DNA of 17,270 nt from Bacteroidales bacterium (GCA_035353855.1 DAOQAK010000069.1:1-17270); one strand, 5' to 3'. Shown: positions 1-6,352, counted from the first letter of the stretch. The notes: a model not told the origin generated them from the letters alone. Program-made: numbers and translations.

Positions 1-11
1 GCTTGGTAAAA
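1..11 (+). repeat. Tail of a palindrome-associated repeat cut by the window edge
   Basis: The window opens with gcttggtaaaa. The same string follows the gtccc/gggac palindrome at 225-234 and again at 1435-1446. Its position at base 1 suggests that another palindrome of this family lies just outside the window. This is inference from the shared tail only. Confidence 0.5.
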
Positions 12-110
12 TTGCTTGTTAAAACGTATAAAAAAATTAACGAACTATTGATAAATAATTAACATTGTTTACCGATTAATTTTTTATTTCGAACCTATTG
101 TGCTTTTATA

Positions 111-124
111 GCCTCGTTAGAGGC
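111..124. repeat. Short palindrome gcctc-gtta-gaggc
   Basis: A perfect 5-bp stem with loop gtta. The loop and stem length match the gtccc-gtta-gggac palindrome at 206-219, but the stem bases differ. I read it as another stem variant of the same REP-like family surrounding the transposase gene. The rest of 1-283 is AT-rich and shows no gene. Confidence 0.55.
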
Positions 125-203
125 GATATATAATAAAACATTAAAATCAGGACATTCAAACATATCATAGAATATTCAATTGAACAACAATAAATTTTTA
201 ATT

Positions 204-234
204 TTGTCCCGTTAGGGACAACAGCTTGGTAAAA
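204..234. repeat. REP-like palindrome (gtccc/gggac class) with agcttggtaaaa tail, left copy
   Basis: Stem ttgtccc (204-210), loop gtta, stem gggacaa (215-221), followed by agcttggtaaaa (223-234). Bases 208-234 are repeated exactly at 1420-1446, on the far side of the transposase gene and array. Together with the gtacc/ggtac palindrome downstream it forms the left flanking block. Confidence 0.75.
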
Positions 235-253
235 TATACAAACAACTAATTTA

Positions 254-269
254 TGTACCATTAGGTACA
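254..269. repeat. REP-like palindrome (gtacc/ggtac class) just upstream of the transposase gene
   Basis: Stem tgtacc, loop atta, stem ggtaca. It ends 14 nt before the transposase ATG at 284, so it lies in the leader or promoter region of that gene. A sister palindrome, gtacc-gta-ggtac, sits at 1470-1482, 35 nt before mnmD. The position would allow the transposase to bind upstream of its own gene, but nothing in the sequence proves it. Confidence 0.65.
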
Positions 270-283
270 ACCGCTAAAATAAA

Positions 284-745
284 ATGTCAAACACTTATAC
301 ACAGATTCATATTCAATGCGTTTTTGCTGTGAAATTCAGAGATGCTGTAATAAATAATTTATTTAAAGAACGATTGCATAAGTATATCATTGCCATTATA
401 AATAATAATGGACACAAGACACTTGCAATTAACAGCATGCCTGACCATATGCATATATTTTTTGGAATGCGGTCCAATCAATCATTATCCGAATTGATGC
501 AGTTAGTAAAAGGCGATTCATCGGAATGGATAAATAAACAAAAATTAGTTTTAGGAAAGTTCCGTTGGCAAGAAGGATATGGAGCATTTTCATATTCAAA
601 ATCACATACTGATGCTGTAGTTAAATATGTTTTAAACCAGGAGGAACATCACAGAAAAAAAACATTTTTAGAGGAATATAAAGAAATGTTGAAAAAATTT
701 GAAATTGATTATGACGAGAAGTATATATTCAAAGAACTGGAATAA
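284..745 (+). CDS. tnpA: HUH/Y1 transposase, IS200/IS605 TnpA-like (possible RAYT)
   Basis: A 153-residue single-domain protein of the Transposase_17 (Y1) family, which nicks and rejoins single-stranded DNA at hairpin ends. Visible signatures are the HUH motif H55-M-H57 after the conserved SMPDH lead-in, and the helix KYVLNQEEHH with presumed nucleophile Tyr115 and metal-ligand Gln119 (Y-x3-Q). Length is normal for TnpA, with no frameshift. No tnpB/IscB-type accessory gene is present nearby. The gene is surrounded by short palindromes on both sides, including one 14 nt upstream and a 139-bp array starting 10 nt after the stop. That setting resembles REP-associated tyrosine transposases (RAYTs) more than a minimal IS200 copy, but I cannot separate the two by eye. 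Family assignment is firm; mobility or domestication is open. Confidence 0.92.
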   Translation: MSNTYTQIHIQCVFAVKFRDAVINNLFKERLHKYIIAIINNNGHKTLAINSMPDHMHIFFGMRSNQSLSELMQLVKGDSSEWINKQKLVLGKFRWQEGYGAFSYSKSHTDAVVKYVLNQEEHHRKKTFLEEYKEMLKKFEIDYDEKYIFKELE

Positions 746-754
746 TACATTTTT

Positions 755-1446
755 ATTCGGGAAGAAGAGGGTAGTGCCTACGGCACATCATAATCTTAAT
801 TGCTGTTCTTTTTTACCAAGCTTTAATGCCTACGGCATATCAAAAGATATATTATATATTTTGTCCTGTAAGGGACAATAGCTTTGTAAAAGAATTTAGG
901 AAGAAATGGGTAGTGCCTACGGCACATCATAATCTTAATTGCTGTTCTTTTTTACCAAGCTTTAATGCCTACGGCATATCAAAAGATATATTATATATTT
1001 TGTCCTGTAAGGGACAATAGCTTTGTAAAAGAATTTAGGAAGAAATGGGTAGTGCTTACGGCACATCATAATCTTAATTATTGTTCTTTTTTACCAAGCT
1101 TTAATGCCTACGGCATATCAAAAGATATATTATATATTTTGTCCTGTAAGGGACAATAGCTTTGTAAAAGAATTTAGGAAGAAATGGGTAGTGCTTACGG
1201 CACATCATAATCTTAATTATTGTTCTTTTTTACCAAGCTTTAATGCCTACGGCATATCAAAAGATATATTATATATTTTGTCCTGTAAGGGACAATAGCT
1301 TTGTAAAAGAATTTAGGAAGAAATGGGTAGTGCTTACGGCACATCATAATCTTAATTATTGTTTATTTTTACCAAGCTTTAATGCCTACAGTATAAAAAT
1401 GATATATTGGAAATTTTTTCCCGTTAGGGACAACAGCTTGGTAAAA
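755..1446 (+). repeat. 139-bp tandem repeat array, four full units plus a diverged fifth
   Basis: Units begin at 771, 910, 1049, 1188 and 1327, exactly 139 bp apart. A diverged lead-in (755-770) resembles the unit's end, so the array starts just after the transposase stop. Each full unit carries palindromes gtgcc-tac-ggcac (P1, first at 774-786), atgcc-tac-ggcat (P2, 826-838) and ttgtcc-tgtaag-ggacaa (P3, 861-878). P2 and P3 are enclosed by ttttaccaagct (811-822) and agctttgtaaaa (880-891), which are complementary at 11 of 12 positions. Units 1 and 2 read as identical. Units 3 and 4 are identical to each other and differ from 1-2 by three transitions, one turning a P1 stem pair into G/T. Unit 5 is diverged in P2 and carries the gtta-loop form of P3. 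Open frames through the units shift by one base each repeat and are not credible genes. Confidence 0.95.
1419..1446. repeat. REP-like palindrome (tccc/ggga) with agcttggtaaaa tail, right copy
   Basis: Stem tccc, loop gtta, stem ggga, then caacagcttggtaaaa. Bases 1420-1446 match 208-234 exactly over 27 nt. It forms the end of the diverged fifth array unit and begins the right flanking block. Confidence 0.75.
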
Positions 1447-1469
1447 AAACATATAAATAAAAAATAAAT

Positions 1470-1482
1470 GTACCGTAGGTAC
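1470..1482. repeat. REP-like palindrome gtacc-gta-ggtac upstream of mnmD
   Basis: A perfect 5-bp stem with loop gta, placed 23 nt after the tail of the preceding palindrome. This repeats the order and approximate spacing seen at 208-268. It lies 35 nt before the mnmD start, so it may be in the mnmD leader. Confidence 0.65.
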
Positions 1483-1517
1483 TACCCTGTTTTTACAAAA
1501 TAATAATAAGTAAAAGA

Positions 1518-2183
1518 ATGAATGTAGAACTTGAAATTACAGAAGATGGCTCGCACACCCTTTCCGTTCCCGGTTTGAAAGAGCATTATCATTCTGTTCA
1601 TGGAGCTATTTCCGAATCACAGCATATTTTTATCAATGCAGGATTAAAACATGTTCCCGAAAACAAAAAAACTATTTCAATCCTTGAAATAGGCTTTGGA
1701 ACCGGGCTTAACGCGTTACTTACTTTTCTCGAAACATCCGGTAAAAAAATCAATTGCAATTATACAAGTATAGAATTATACCCTCTTGACGAAAAAATAT
1801 TCACTTCTTTGAATTACCCGTCATTACTGGGTATTGAGGAAAATATTTTTTTACAACTTCATCGATGTAAATGGAATGAAGAAATTAAAATCTCAGAATA
1901 TTTTTCTCTGAATAAAAAAAATATTTCAGCCGATAAAATAGATGAAGCTTCTTCATTTTTTGATTTGGTTTATTTTGATGCCTTTGCACCCGACATACAG
2001 CCAGAAATGTGGACGGAAGAAATTTTCAGGAAATTATTTGAATGTATGAAAACTGGTGCTGTACTTGCAACGTACTCTACGAAAGGAAATGTGAAAAGAA
2101 TTTTAAAAGGTGTTGGTTTTGCAATAGAAAAACTTCCTGGTCCCAAAGGGAAAAGAGAAATTTTAAGAGCAGTGAAAAAATAA
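1518..2183 (+). CDS. mnmD: tRNA (mnm5s2U34) methyltransferase MnmD, stand-alone
   Basis: A 221-residue SAM-dependent methyltransferase matching the N-terminal (MnmD, DUF752) half of MnmC. It converts 5-aminomethyl(-2-thio)uridine to the methylated form at tRNA position 34. Residues 55-72 (ILEIGFGTGLNALLTFLE) are the SAM-binding glycine loop, E86 sits at the end of strand 2, and 153-165 (FDAFAPDIQPEMW) is the hallmark catalytic motif. The C-terminal GPKGKRE (208-214) is also typical. The FAD-oxidase half found in enterobacterial MnmC is absent and the length fits a complete single-domain enzyme. Start ATG 1518 is the only sensible one and has no Shine-Dalgarno. The gene directly follows the repeat island. 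Its stop abuts the stop of the convergent small membrane protein. Confidence 0.93.
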   Translation: MNVELEITEDGSHTLSVPGLKEHYHSVHGAISESQHIFINAGLKHVPENKKTISILEIGFGTGLNALLTFLETSGKKINCNYTSIELYPLDEKIFTSLNYPSLLGIEENIFLQLHRCKWNEEIKISEYFSLNKKNISADKIDEASSFFDLVYFDAFAPDIQPEMWTEEIFRKLFECMKTGAVLATYSTKGNVKRILKGVGFAIEKLPGPKGKREILRAVKK

Positions 2184-2387
2184 TTATTCTTCAGAATATT
2201 CTTTGTCGGCTATATTAAATAGTCCCATTATTAATCCTGATACAGCGCCTCCCAATAATGATAGGATAAGTTCGTTAGTATTACAGAAAAGTTTTTCACC
2301 TGCAATAACGTAAGGCATCTGGAATAGCAGGATTGATGCAGAAACAAATAAAATCATATAAAACAGAATGAGGAGAATTTTTTTCAT
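2184..2387 (-). CDS. Small two-helix membrane protein, hypothetical
   Basis: A 67-residue frame with an ATG start and a composition that looks real: residues 4-22 (ILLILFYMILFVSASILLF) and 40-57 form two hydrophobic helices, the second carrying GGAVSGLIMG, a glycine-rich packing pattern. The C-terminus is acidic (DKEYSEE), with a short loop containing one Cys between the helices. I do not recognise a family. It is convergent with mnmD and the two stops abut as TAATTA with no spacer. No strong promoter is visible upstream. It may instead be a chance frame, but the clean two-helix pattern and fit to the gap argue for a gene. Confidence 0.55.
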   Translation of the reverse strand: MKKILLILFYMILFVSASILLFQMPYVIAGEKLFCNTNELILSLLGGAVSGLIMGLFNIADKEYSEE

Positions 2388-2415
2388 AACATTCCATTTT
2401 TATACTCGTTTTTAT

Positions 2416-2435
2416 CAGGCTGCCACAGCAACCTG
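2416..2435. other. Hairpin in the mnmD/dacB intergenic gap
   Basis: Arms caggctgc (2416-2423) and gcaacctg (2428-2435) pair with one mismatch around a caca loop. It lies upstream of the small membrane protein on the minus strand and of dacB on the plus strand. No T-run follows on either strand, so it does not look like an intrinsic terminator. Confidence 0.4.
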
Positions 2436-2558
2436 TTCAATATCTATATATCAAAGTTAAAGAATATAAAACTCTTTTTTTATTTGAATTGAGAATTTAA
2501 TTAACTATAAATGTTTAATAACTTTTCTAATTATTACAGTAAATAAAATTATTCAAAC

Positions 2559-2566
2559 TATCTTTG
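2559..2566 (+). promoter_or_regulatory. Bacteroidota -7 element TATCTTTG for dacB
   Basis: An exact match to TAnnTTTG, ending 9 nt before the ATG at 2576. A start site about 5-8 nt past the box leaves almost no leader. No clear TTTG -33 box is seen. An upstream in-frame TTG (2564) lies inside this element, which argues against using it as the start codon. Confidence 0.65.
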
Positions 2567-2575
2567 TATATTAGT

Positions 2576-4111
2576 ATGAAGAGTTACTTATCAAAATATT
2601 TCGTCTGCATTTTTTGCCTGTTGTTTCTATGTAATATCAATGCATACACACAGGAACAACCCGATACATCCACACAAAATAAAGTGGATTCATCTGTTAT
2701 AAAGCTTAAAGCTGAAATCGACAAACTCACAAAAAACTCATTTATGACAAAAGCTAAATGGGGGATTTGTGTGTTAACTGCTGATTCAGGAAAAACAGTA
2801 GTTGAATTGAATTCTGATACCGGTCTTATTCCCGCGTCGACCATGAAAGCTGTAAATACTGCTGCTTCGCTTTCAATGCTTGGAAAAGATTATACGTTTA
2901 AAACCTATTTGATGTACGATGGGGATATCGATACATCAGGAGTACTTCACGGAAATATTTTTATTAAAGGGGGAGGGGATCCAACGTTGGGCTCGCCACG
3001 TATTGATACGATGAACGACATAAAATATTTACTTCCTGACTGGTTGCAGCGCATTCAGAAATTAGGAATTAAAAAAATTGAAGGTTCTGTGATTGCCGAT
3101 GCCAGCATATTCGACGATACTATTGCTCCGCCATCGTGGCTTTACGGCGACCTTGGTAATTATTACGGCACAGGTTCTTCAGGACTTAACTTCCATGAAA
3201 ATTCATTTATCATAACTCTTCAATCGGGCAAATATTATAAAGCTAAAGCAAAAGTTAAAGAACTTAATCCACCTATTCCGTACATTAAAATAGATAATAA
3301 CGTACTTACCGGTACTAAATATACTGCTGATGATACATGGACATTCGGCGGCCCATATGATAATACAAGAATGATAAAAGGATGGATACCTTACAATAAA
3401 AAAGAATATATTCTTCGTTCATCATTGCCCGACCCTTCTTTTTATTGTGCTTATGCTCTGTATAAAATTCTTAAAGACAGTGGAATTGTTATAACCGATT
3501 CCTGCACTACTATTAAAATGCTTGCAGATTCAGGTCGTCTTAAAAAATTTCAATCATTTACGGTGTTCCATTCTATTTCAAGTCCGCCACTTGATACAAT
3601 TATTTATCACACAAATCAGCGTAGTATTAATGCATATGCCGAAACCATTTTAAAAATCCTGGCATATGAGAAAACAGGAAAAGGAACCACTTCAGTAGGA
3701 ACAAGGATAGTTACCGATTTCTGGAGATCAAAAGGCGTTGACCTTACCGGTTTCAAAATGATTGATGGAAGTGGCTTATCGCCTGACGACAGGGTTTCGC
3801 CACGTCAGCTTGCTTCTATAATGCGAGCCTTCATGAGCGATTCATTGTATGATGTTTTTTACCAGACCTTGCCACTTGCCGGTCGTTCAGGAACAATAAG
3901 CACTATTTTTAAAGGAACAATTGCAGAAAATAATCTTCGCGCTAAAAGTGGCTATATGCGCGGTATTCGTTCATATACCGGTTATGTAACAAACAAAAAT
4001 AACCACCTGCTTACTTTTGGAATTATTGTAAATGGTCATACTGCTTCTGCTGAAAAAATACGTTCTCTGCTGGAAAAAATAATGATACTCATTGCTGAAA
4101 CGAATATCTGA
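2576..4111 (+). CDS. dacB: D-alanyl-D-alanine carboxypeptidase/endopeptidase, PBP4 type (peptidase S13)
   Basis: A 511-residue periplasmic serine penicillin-binding protein that removes terminal D-Ala or cuts D-Ala-mDAP cross-links in peptidoglycan. All three active-site boxes are visible: S88-T-M-K91 (nucleophile Ser88), S350-I-N352 within NQRSINAYAE, and K457-S-G459 (KTG-type box with Ser). The stretch MIDGSGLSPDDRVSP is a strong S13 signature, and the long insert between boxes 1 and 2 is typical of PBP4. Residues 1-23 form a signal peptide with a hydrophobic core and likely cleavage near NINA. I chose ATG 2576 because the upstream in-frame TTG falls inside the -7 promoter box. It is a monocistronic unit between a convergent pair and ilvE. 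Confidence 0.93.
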   Translation: MKSYLSKYFVCIFCLLFLCNINAYTQEQPDTSTQNKVDSSVIKLKAEIDKLTKNSFMTKAKWGICVLTADSGKTVVELNSDTGLIPASTMKAVNTAASLSMLGKDYTFKTYLMYDGDIDTSGVLHGNIFIKGGGDPTLGSPRIDTMNDIKYLLPDWLQRIQKLGIKKIEGSVIADASIFDDTIAPPSWLYGDLGNYYGTGSSGLNFHENSFIITLQSGKYYKAKAKVKELNPPIPYIKIDNNVLTGTKYTADDTWTFGGPYDNTRMIKGWIPYNKKEYILRSSLPDPSFYCAYALYKILKDSGIVITDSCTTIKMLADSGRLKKFQSFTVFHSISSPPLDTIIYHTNQRSINAYAETILKILAYEKTGKGTTSVGTRIVTDFWRSKGVDLTGFKMIDGSGLSPDDRVSPRQLASIMRAFMSDSLYDVFYQTLPLAGRSGTISTIFKGTIAENNLRAKSGYMRGIRSYTGYVTNKNNHLLTFGIIVNGHTASAEKIRSLLEKIMILIAETNI

Positions 4112-4151
4112 TATTTTTTCATAACATAAGCCCTTATATTATTTCGCTGAA

Positions 4152-4171
4152 ATGCCTGTTTTTACAGGCAT
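4152..4171. other. Perfect 8-bp hairpin between dacB and ilvE
   Basis: Arms atgcctgt and acaggcat around a tttt loop. It could end the dacB transcript, but no T-run follows the stem (it continues atagtacatg), so a terminator role is weak. The atgcc/ggcat arm ends match the P2 palindrome of the 139-bp array, possibly by chance. Confidence 0.45.
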
Positions 4172-4202
4172 ATAGTACATGTAAAAAATAAGATAAAAAA
4201 TA

Positions 4203-4232
4203 TTTGCAGCTATGAAAATATTAGTATCTTAG
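4203..4232 (+). promoter_or_regulatory. Promoter for ilvE (TTTG - 18 bp - TATCTTAG)
   Basis: TTTG at 4203-4206 and TATCTTAG at 4225-4232, close to the Bacteroidota consensus TTTG/TAnnTTTG with near-normal spacing. It predicts a leader of about 40 nt before the ATG at 4279. It is the best two-box promoter in the window. Confidence 0.6.
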
Positions 4233-4278
4233 CCCGTACTATTTAACGTTTTTTTTTAATTATTAAATATATAAAGAC

Positions 4279-5298
4279 ATGCAAAATATTGATTGGAAAA
4301 ACCTGCCTTTCGGTTATTTTAAAACCGATTATAATGTTCGCGCTTACTGGAAAAATGGCGAATGGGGCAAAATTGAAATCACGGATTCTGAATTTATAAC
4401 CCTGCACATGGCAGCAACAGCGCTGCATTACGGGCAGGAAGCTTTTGAAGGCATGAAAGCTTTCAGAGGAAAAGACAATAAAATTCGTGTATTCCGCTGG
4501 GAAGAGAATAGCAAGCGATTGAATCGCTCTGCCGATGGTATTATGATGCAACCTGTTCCTGCTGAATTATTCAAAGAAGCAATGACGACGGTTATTAAGA
4601 AGAATGAAAAATATGTTCCTCCATTTGGTACCGGAGCATCATTATACATCAGGCCGTTACTCATTGGTTCAGGTCCGCAGGTTGGCGTGAAGCCGGCAAA
4701 AGAATACATGTTCATGATCTTCGTTGGCCCTGTTGGTCCTTATTTTAAAGAAGGATTCAATCCTGTTAGTGCGCAGATTGTAAGGGATTACGACCGTGCA
4801 GCACCTCTGGGAACAGGAAGTATTAAAGTTGGAGGAAATTATGCAGCCAGCTTACGTGCAGGCGAACGCGCACATGATGAAGGATACAGCACAGCTATTT
4901 TCCTCGATGCTATTGAAAAGAAATATATTGACGAAGCGGGTCCTGCAAATTTCTTTGCAATAAAAGGTAATAAATATATTACACCTGAATCTCATTCCAT
5001 ACTTCCATCAATTACCAACATGAGTCTTATTGAACTTGCACGCGATATGGGCTTGACAGTTGAACGCAGAAGAATTGCTGTTGAAGAACTTGCCGATTTT
5101 GATGAAGTAGGCGCATGTGGTACTGCTGCGGTTATTTCGCCCATTAAAAAAATATTCGATCGCGATATAAAAAAGACCTATGAATATTGTAAAGATGGCG
5201 TAGCCGGTCCTATCTCAACCAAGTTATACAAGAGATTGCAAGGCATACAAAGCGGTGAAGAAGAAGATAAATTTAAATGGAACTTAGTTATTGAGTAA
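4279..5298 (+). CDS. ilvE: Branched-chain amino acid aminotransferase
   Basis: A 339-residue class IV PLP aminotransferase, the last step of valine, leucine and isoleucine synthesis and the first of their breakdown (EC 2.6.1.42). The PLP lysine is K183 in GSIKVGGNYAASL. The segment DEAGPANFF corresponds to the conserved TEVGTMNLF motif after it, and HYGQEAFEGMKAF near residues 51-63 is the family's N-terminal signature. GACGTAAVISPI near the C-terminus is the phosphate-binding loop. Length and motifs match the longer, eukaryote-like BCAT subgroup rather than E. coli IlvE. It is monocistronic, with its own promoter and a strong terminator 7 nt after the stop. D-amino-acid transaminase is unlikely given the KVGGNY context. 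Confidence 0.94.
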   Translation: MQNIDWKNLPFGYFKTDYNVRAYWKNGEWGKIEITDSEFITLHMAATALHYGQEAFEGMKAFRGKDNKIRVFRWEENSKRLNRSADGIMMQPVPAELFKEAMTTVIKKNEKYVPPFGTGASLYIRPLLIGSGPQVGVKPAKEYMFMIFVGPVGPYFKEGFNPVSAQIVRDYDRAAPLGTGSIKVGGNYAASLRAGERAHDEGYSTAIFLDAIEKKYIDEAGPANFFAIKGNKYITPESHSILPSITNMSLIELARDMGLTVERRRIAVEELADFDEVGACGTAAVISPIKKIFDRDIKKTYEYCKDGVAGPISTKLYKRLQGIQSGEEEDKFKWNLVIE

Positions 5299-5305
5299 TA
5301 AAAAG

Positions 5306-5327
5306 TCCCGCGAATGCGGGATTTTTT
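5306..5327 (+). terminator. Intrinsic terminator of ilvE
   Basis: Stem tcccgc (5306-5311), loop gaat, stem gcggga (5316-5321), then six T. It lies 7 nt after the ilvE stop and is the clearest intrinsic terminator in the window. Confidence 0.9.
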
Positions 5328-5336
5328 GTTTATGGC

Positions 5337-5350
5337 TCCGCCACGGCGGA
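5337..5350. repeat. Palindrome tccgcc-ac-ggcgga
   Basis: A perfect 6-bp GC-only-plus-T/A stem with a two-base loop, 10 nt after the ilvE terminator, in otherwise AT-rich DNA. It has no T-run of its own. It resembles the short GC-rich palindromes scattered elsewhere in the window but has a different stem. Confidence 0.6.
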
Positions 5351-5398
5351 TTGAAAAGTTAAAATAGAAAATATCAAATAGAAAAAAGTTTATTGATT

Positions 5399-5679
5399 GT
5401 TTTTGGGTTGGGCAACTGGTTTAGGTGTATGTTTTTTGTTGATGGAGTGTTTATACAATAACCGTTTAACCTTTAACTATACTAGTCGCCACACCTAACA
5501 ACTTTTGACTTTTCATAGTAAATTGAGAATTATGTTGAATGTTTTTAGGTTGCGCCACTGGTTTGGTTGAGAGTGGTTAGTTGATAGAAATTTATTTTTA
5601 TTAATAACTTTTACCTATCCAGTCGCTTTACCCATCAACCATTGACCTCATACCAAACCAGCTGCCCAAACTTTCAACC
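5399..5679. repeat. Degenerate repeat cluster, five motif copies in both orientations
   Basis: This fills most of the 488-bp gene-free stretch 5299-5786. A motif of the form ttgggcaactggtttaggt is seen forward at 5405-5426, forward again as ttgcgccactggtttggt at 5550-5567, and reverse-complemented near 5481-5501, 5611-5640 and 5651-5679. The two forward copies begin 145 bp or so apart, and each is followed by inverted copies, so each half could fold back. Copies are 65-85% alike by eye. No open frame covers them. The flanks are low-complexity A-rich sequence built from gaaaat-like words. Confidence 0.6.
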
Positions 5680-5786
5680 AATGACTTTTAAAAAGCAGAT
5701 TGATGATTGAAAATGTAAAATGGAAAATTTGATATTGAAAATATTTTTTAATTTTATAAAGATTTCAATTAATTTTTTCTCTATCC

Positions 5787-6350
5787 ATGATTATTAAAAC
5801 AATATTCATTCCTATTTATCTTTCATTACTTTTTTCTTATAAAGACACCAATGTTGACGTTATTCATTGGAGCAAAGAAACAAAATTAACATTTAATGAT
5901 TTTAAAGGAAAATATAAGGAAGAACAAGATTTATATGCAAAAACTCATGGATTAGCCAAAATTAAATTTTGCATTTTTGTACAAAATGAGGTGATAAATA
6001 ATGATATCAGTTTTAAAATTTATGCAGCTGCTGACAGAAATGAATCATGGATAAAATCAAATACTGATACAGCTTCTTTAATTCATGAACAAGGCCATTT
6101 TGATATTTGCGAGATATATGCAAGGAAACTAAGAAGAAGTATTATTAAAGCTAAATCATTAAATGAAGCACATTACATGTACAAAAAATACATAAAAAAA
6201 CTTGAGAGAGAATCTATAAAATTTGACAAACATAATTCTGGGATACATGATGGAATTCAAAAAAAATGGAAATATAAAATTCAGGCTATGCTCGAAAATC
6301 TTGATTATTATGATATACCAGAGATTACAATTCATTTAAAAACCAAATAA
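5787..6350 (+). CDS. DUF922-like putative zinc protease, exported or membrane-anchored
   Basis: A 187-residue protein with hydrophobic N-terminus (residues 2-16), so probably exported or anchored. The segment HWSKETKLTFNDFKG (27-41) matches the W-x-DF-G opening of DUF922 proteins, and LIHEQGHFDICEIYARKLR (98-116) carries the zincin motif H100-E101-x-x-H104 with E109 as possible third ligand. This family is annotated as predicted Zn-dependent proteases; no substrate is known. The C-terminal half is lysine-rich and helical. It is very AT-rich and stands alone after the repeat-filled gap, with a stop 2 bp from that of the convergent Nudix gene. Family assignment comes from recall of the motif pattern and is likely but not certain. 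Confidence 0.75.
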   Translation: MIIKTIFIPIYLSLLFSYKDTNVDVIHWSKETKLTFNDFKGKYKEEQDLYAKTHGLAKIKFCIFVQNEVINNDISFKIYAAADRNESWIKSNTDTASLIHEQGHFDICEIYARKLRRSIIKAKSLNEAHYMYKKYIKKLERESIKFDKHNSGIHDGIQKKWKYKIQAMLENLDYYDIPEITIHLKTK

Positions 6351-6352
6351 TT

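Noticed and set aside
284..745. OMEGA/TnpB or IscB RNA-guided system next to TnpA
   Set aside because: No frame with RuvC or HNH motifs is present near the transposase, and mnmD follows directly after the array.
755..1446. CRISPR array
   Set aside because: The units are fully repeated with no unique spacers of constant length, and no cas genes are nearby. The repeat is far longer than a CRISPR repeat.
699..1467. Series of 60-74-codon plus-strand frames, one per array unit, with near-identical translations
   Set aside because: The unit is 139 bp, not a multiple of three, so each frame is only an echo of the repeat. They overlap each other, run through palindromes and have no initiation context.
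1518..2183. Truncated bifunctional MnmC
   Set aside because: Stand-alone MnmD enzymes of this length are normal, the domain is complete and no remnant of the FAD-oxidase half follows.
4152..4171. Intrinsic terminator for dacB
   Set aside because: The stem is perfect, but no T-run follows on either strand, so I list it only as a hairpin.
4243..4715. Minus-strand frames antisense to ilvE
   Set aside because: They are shadows of a strongly recognised plus-strand gene.
5787..6350. Toxin or phage-derived protein because of its isolation next to repeats
   Set aside because: The HExxH motif and W/DF-G opening fit the DUF922 family, and there is no partner gene that would suggest a toxin system.
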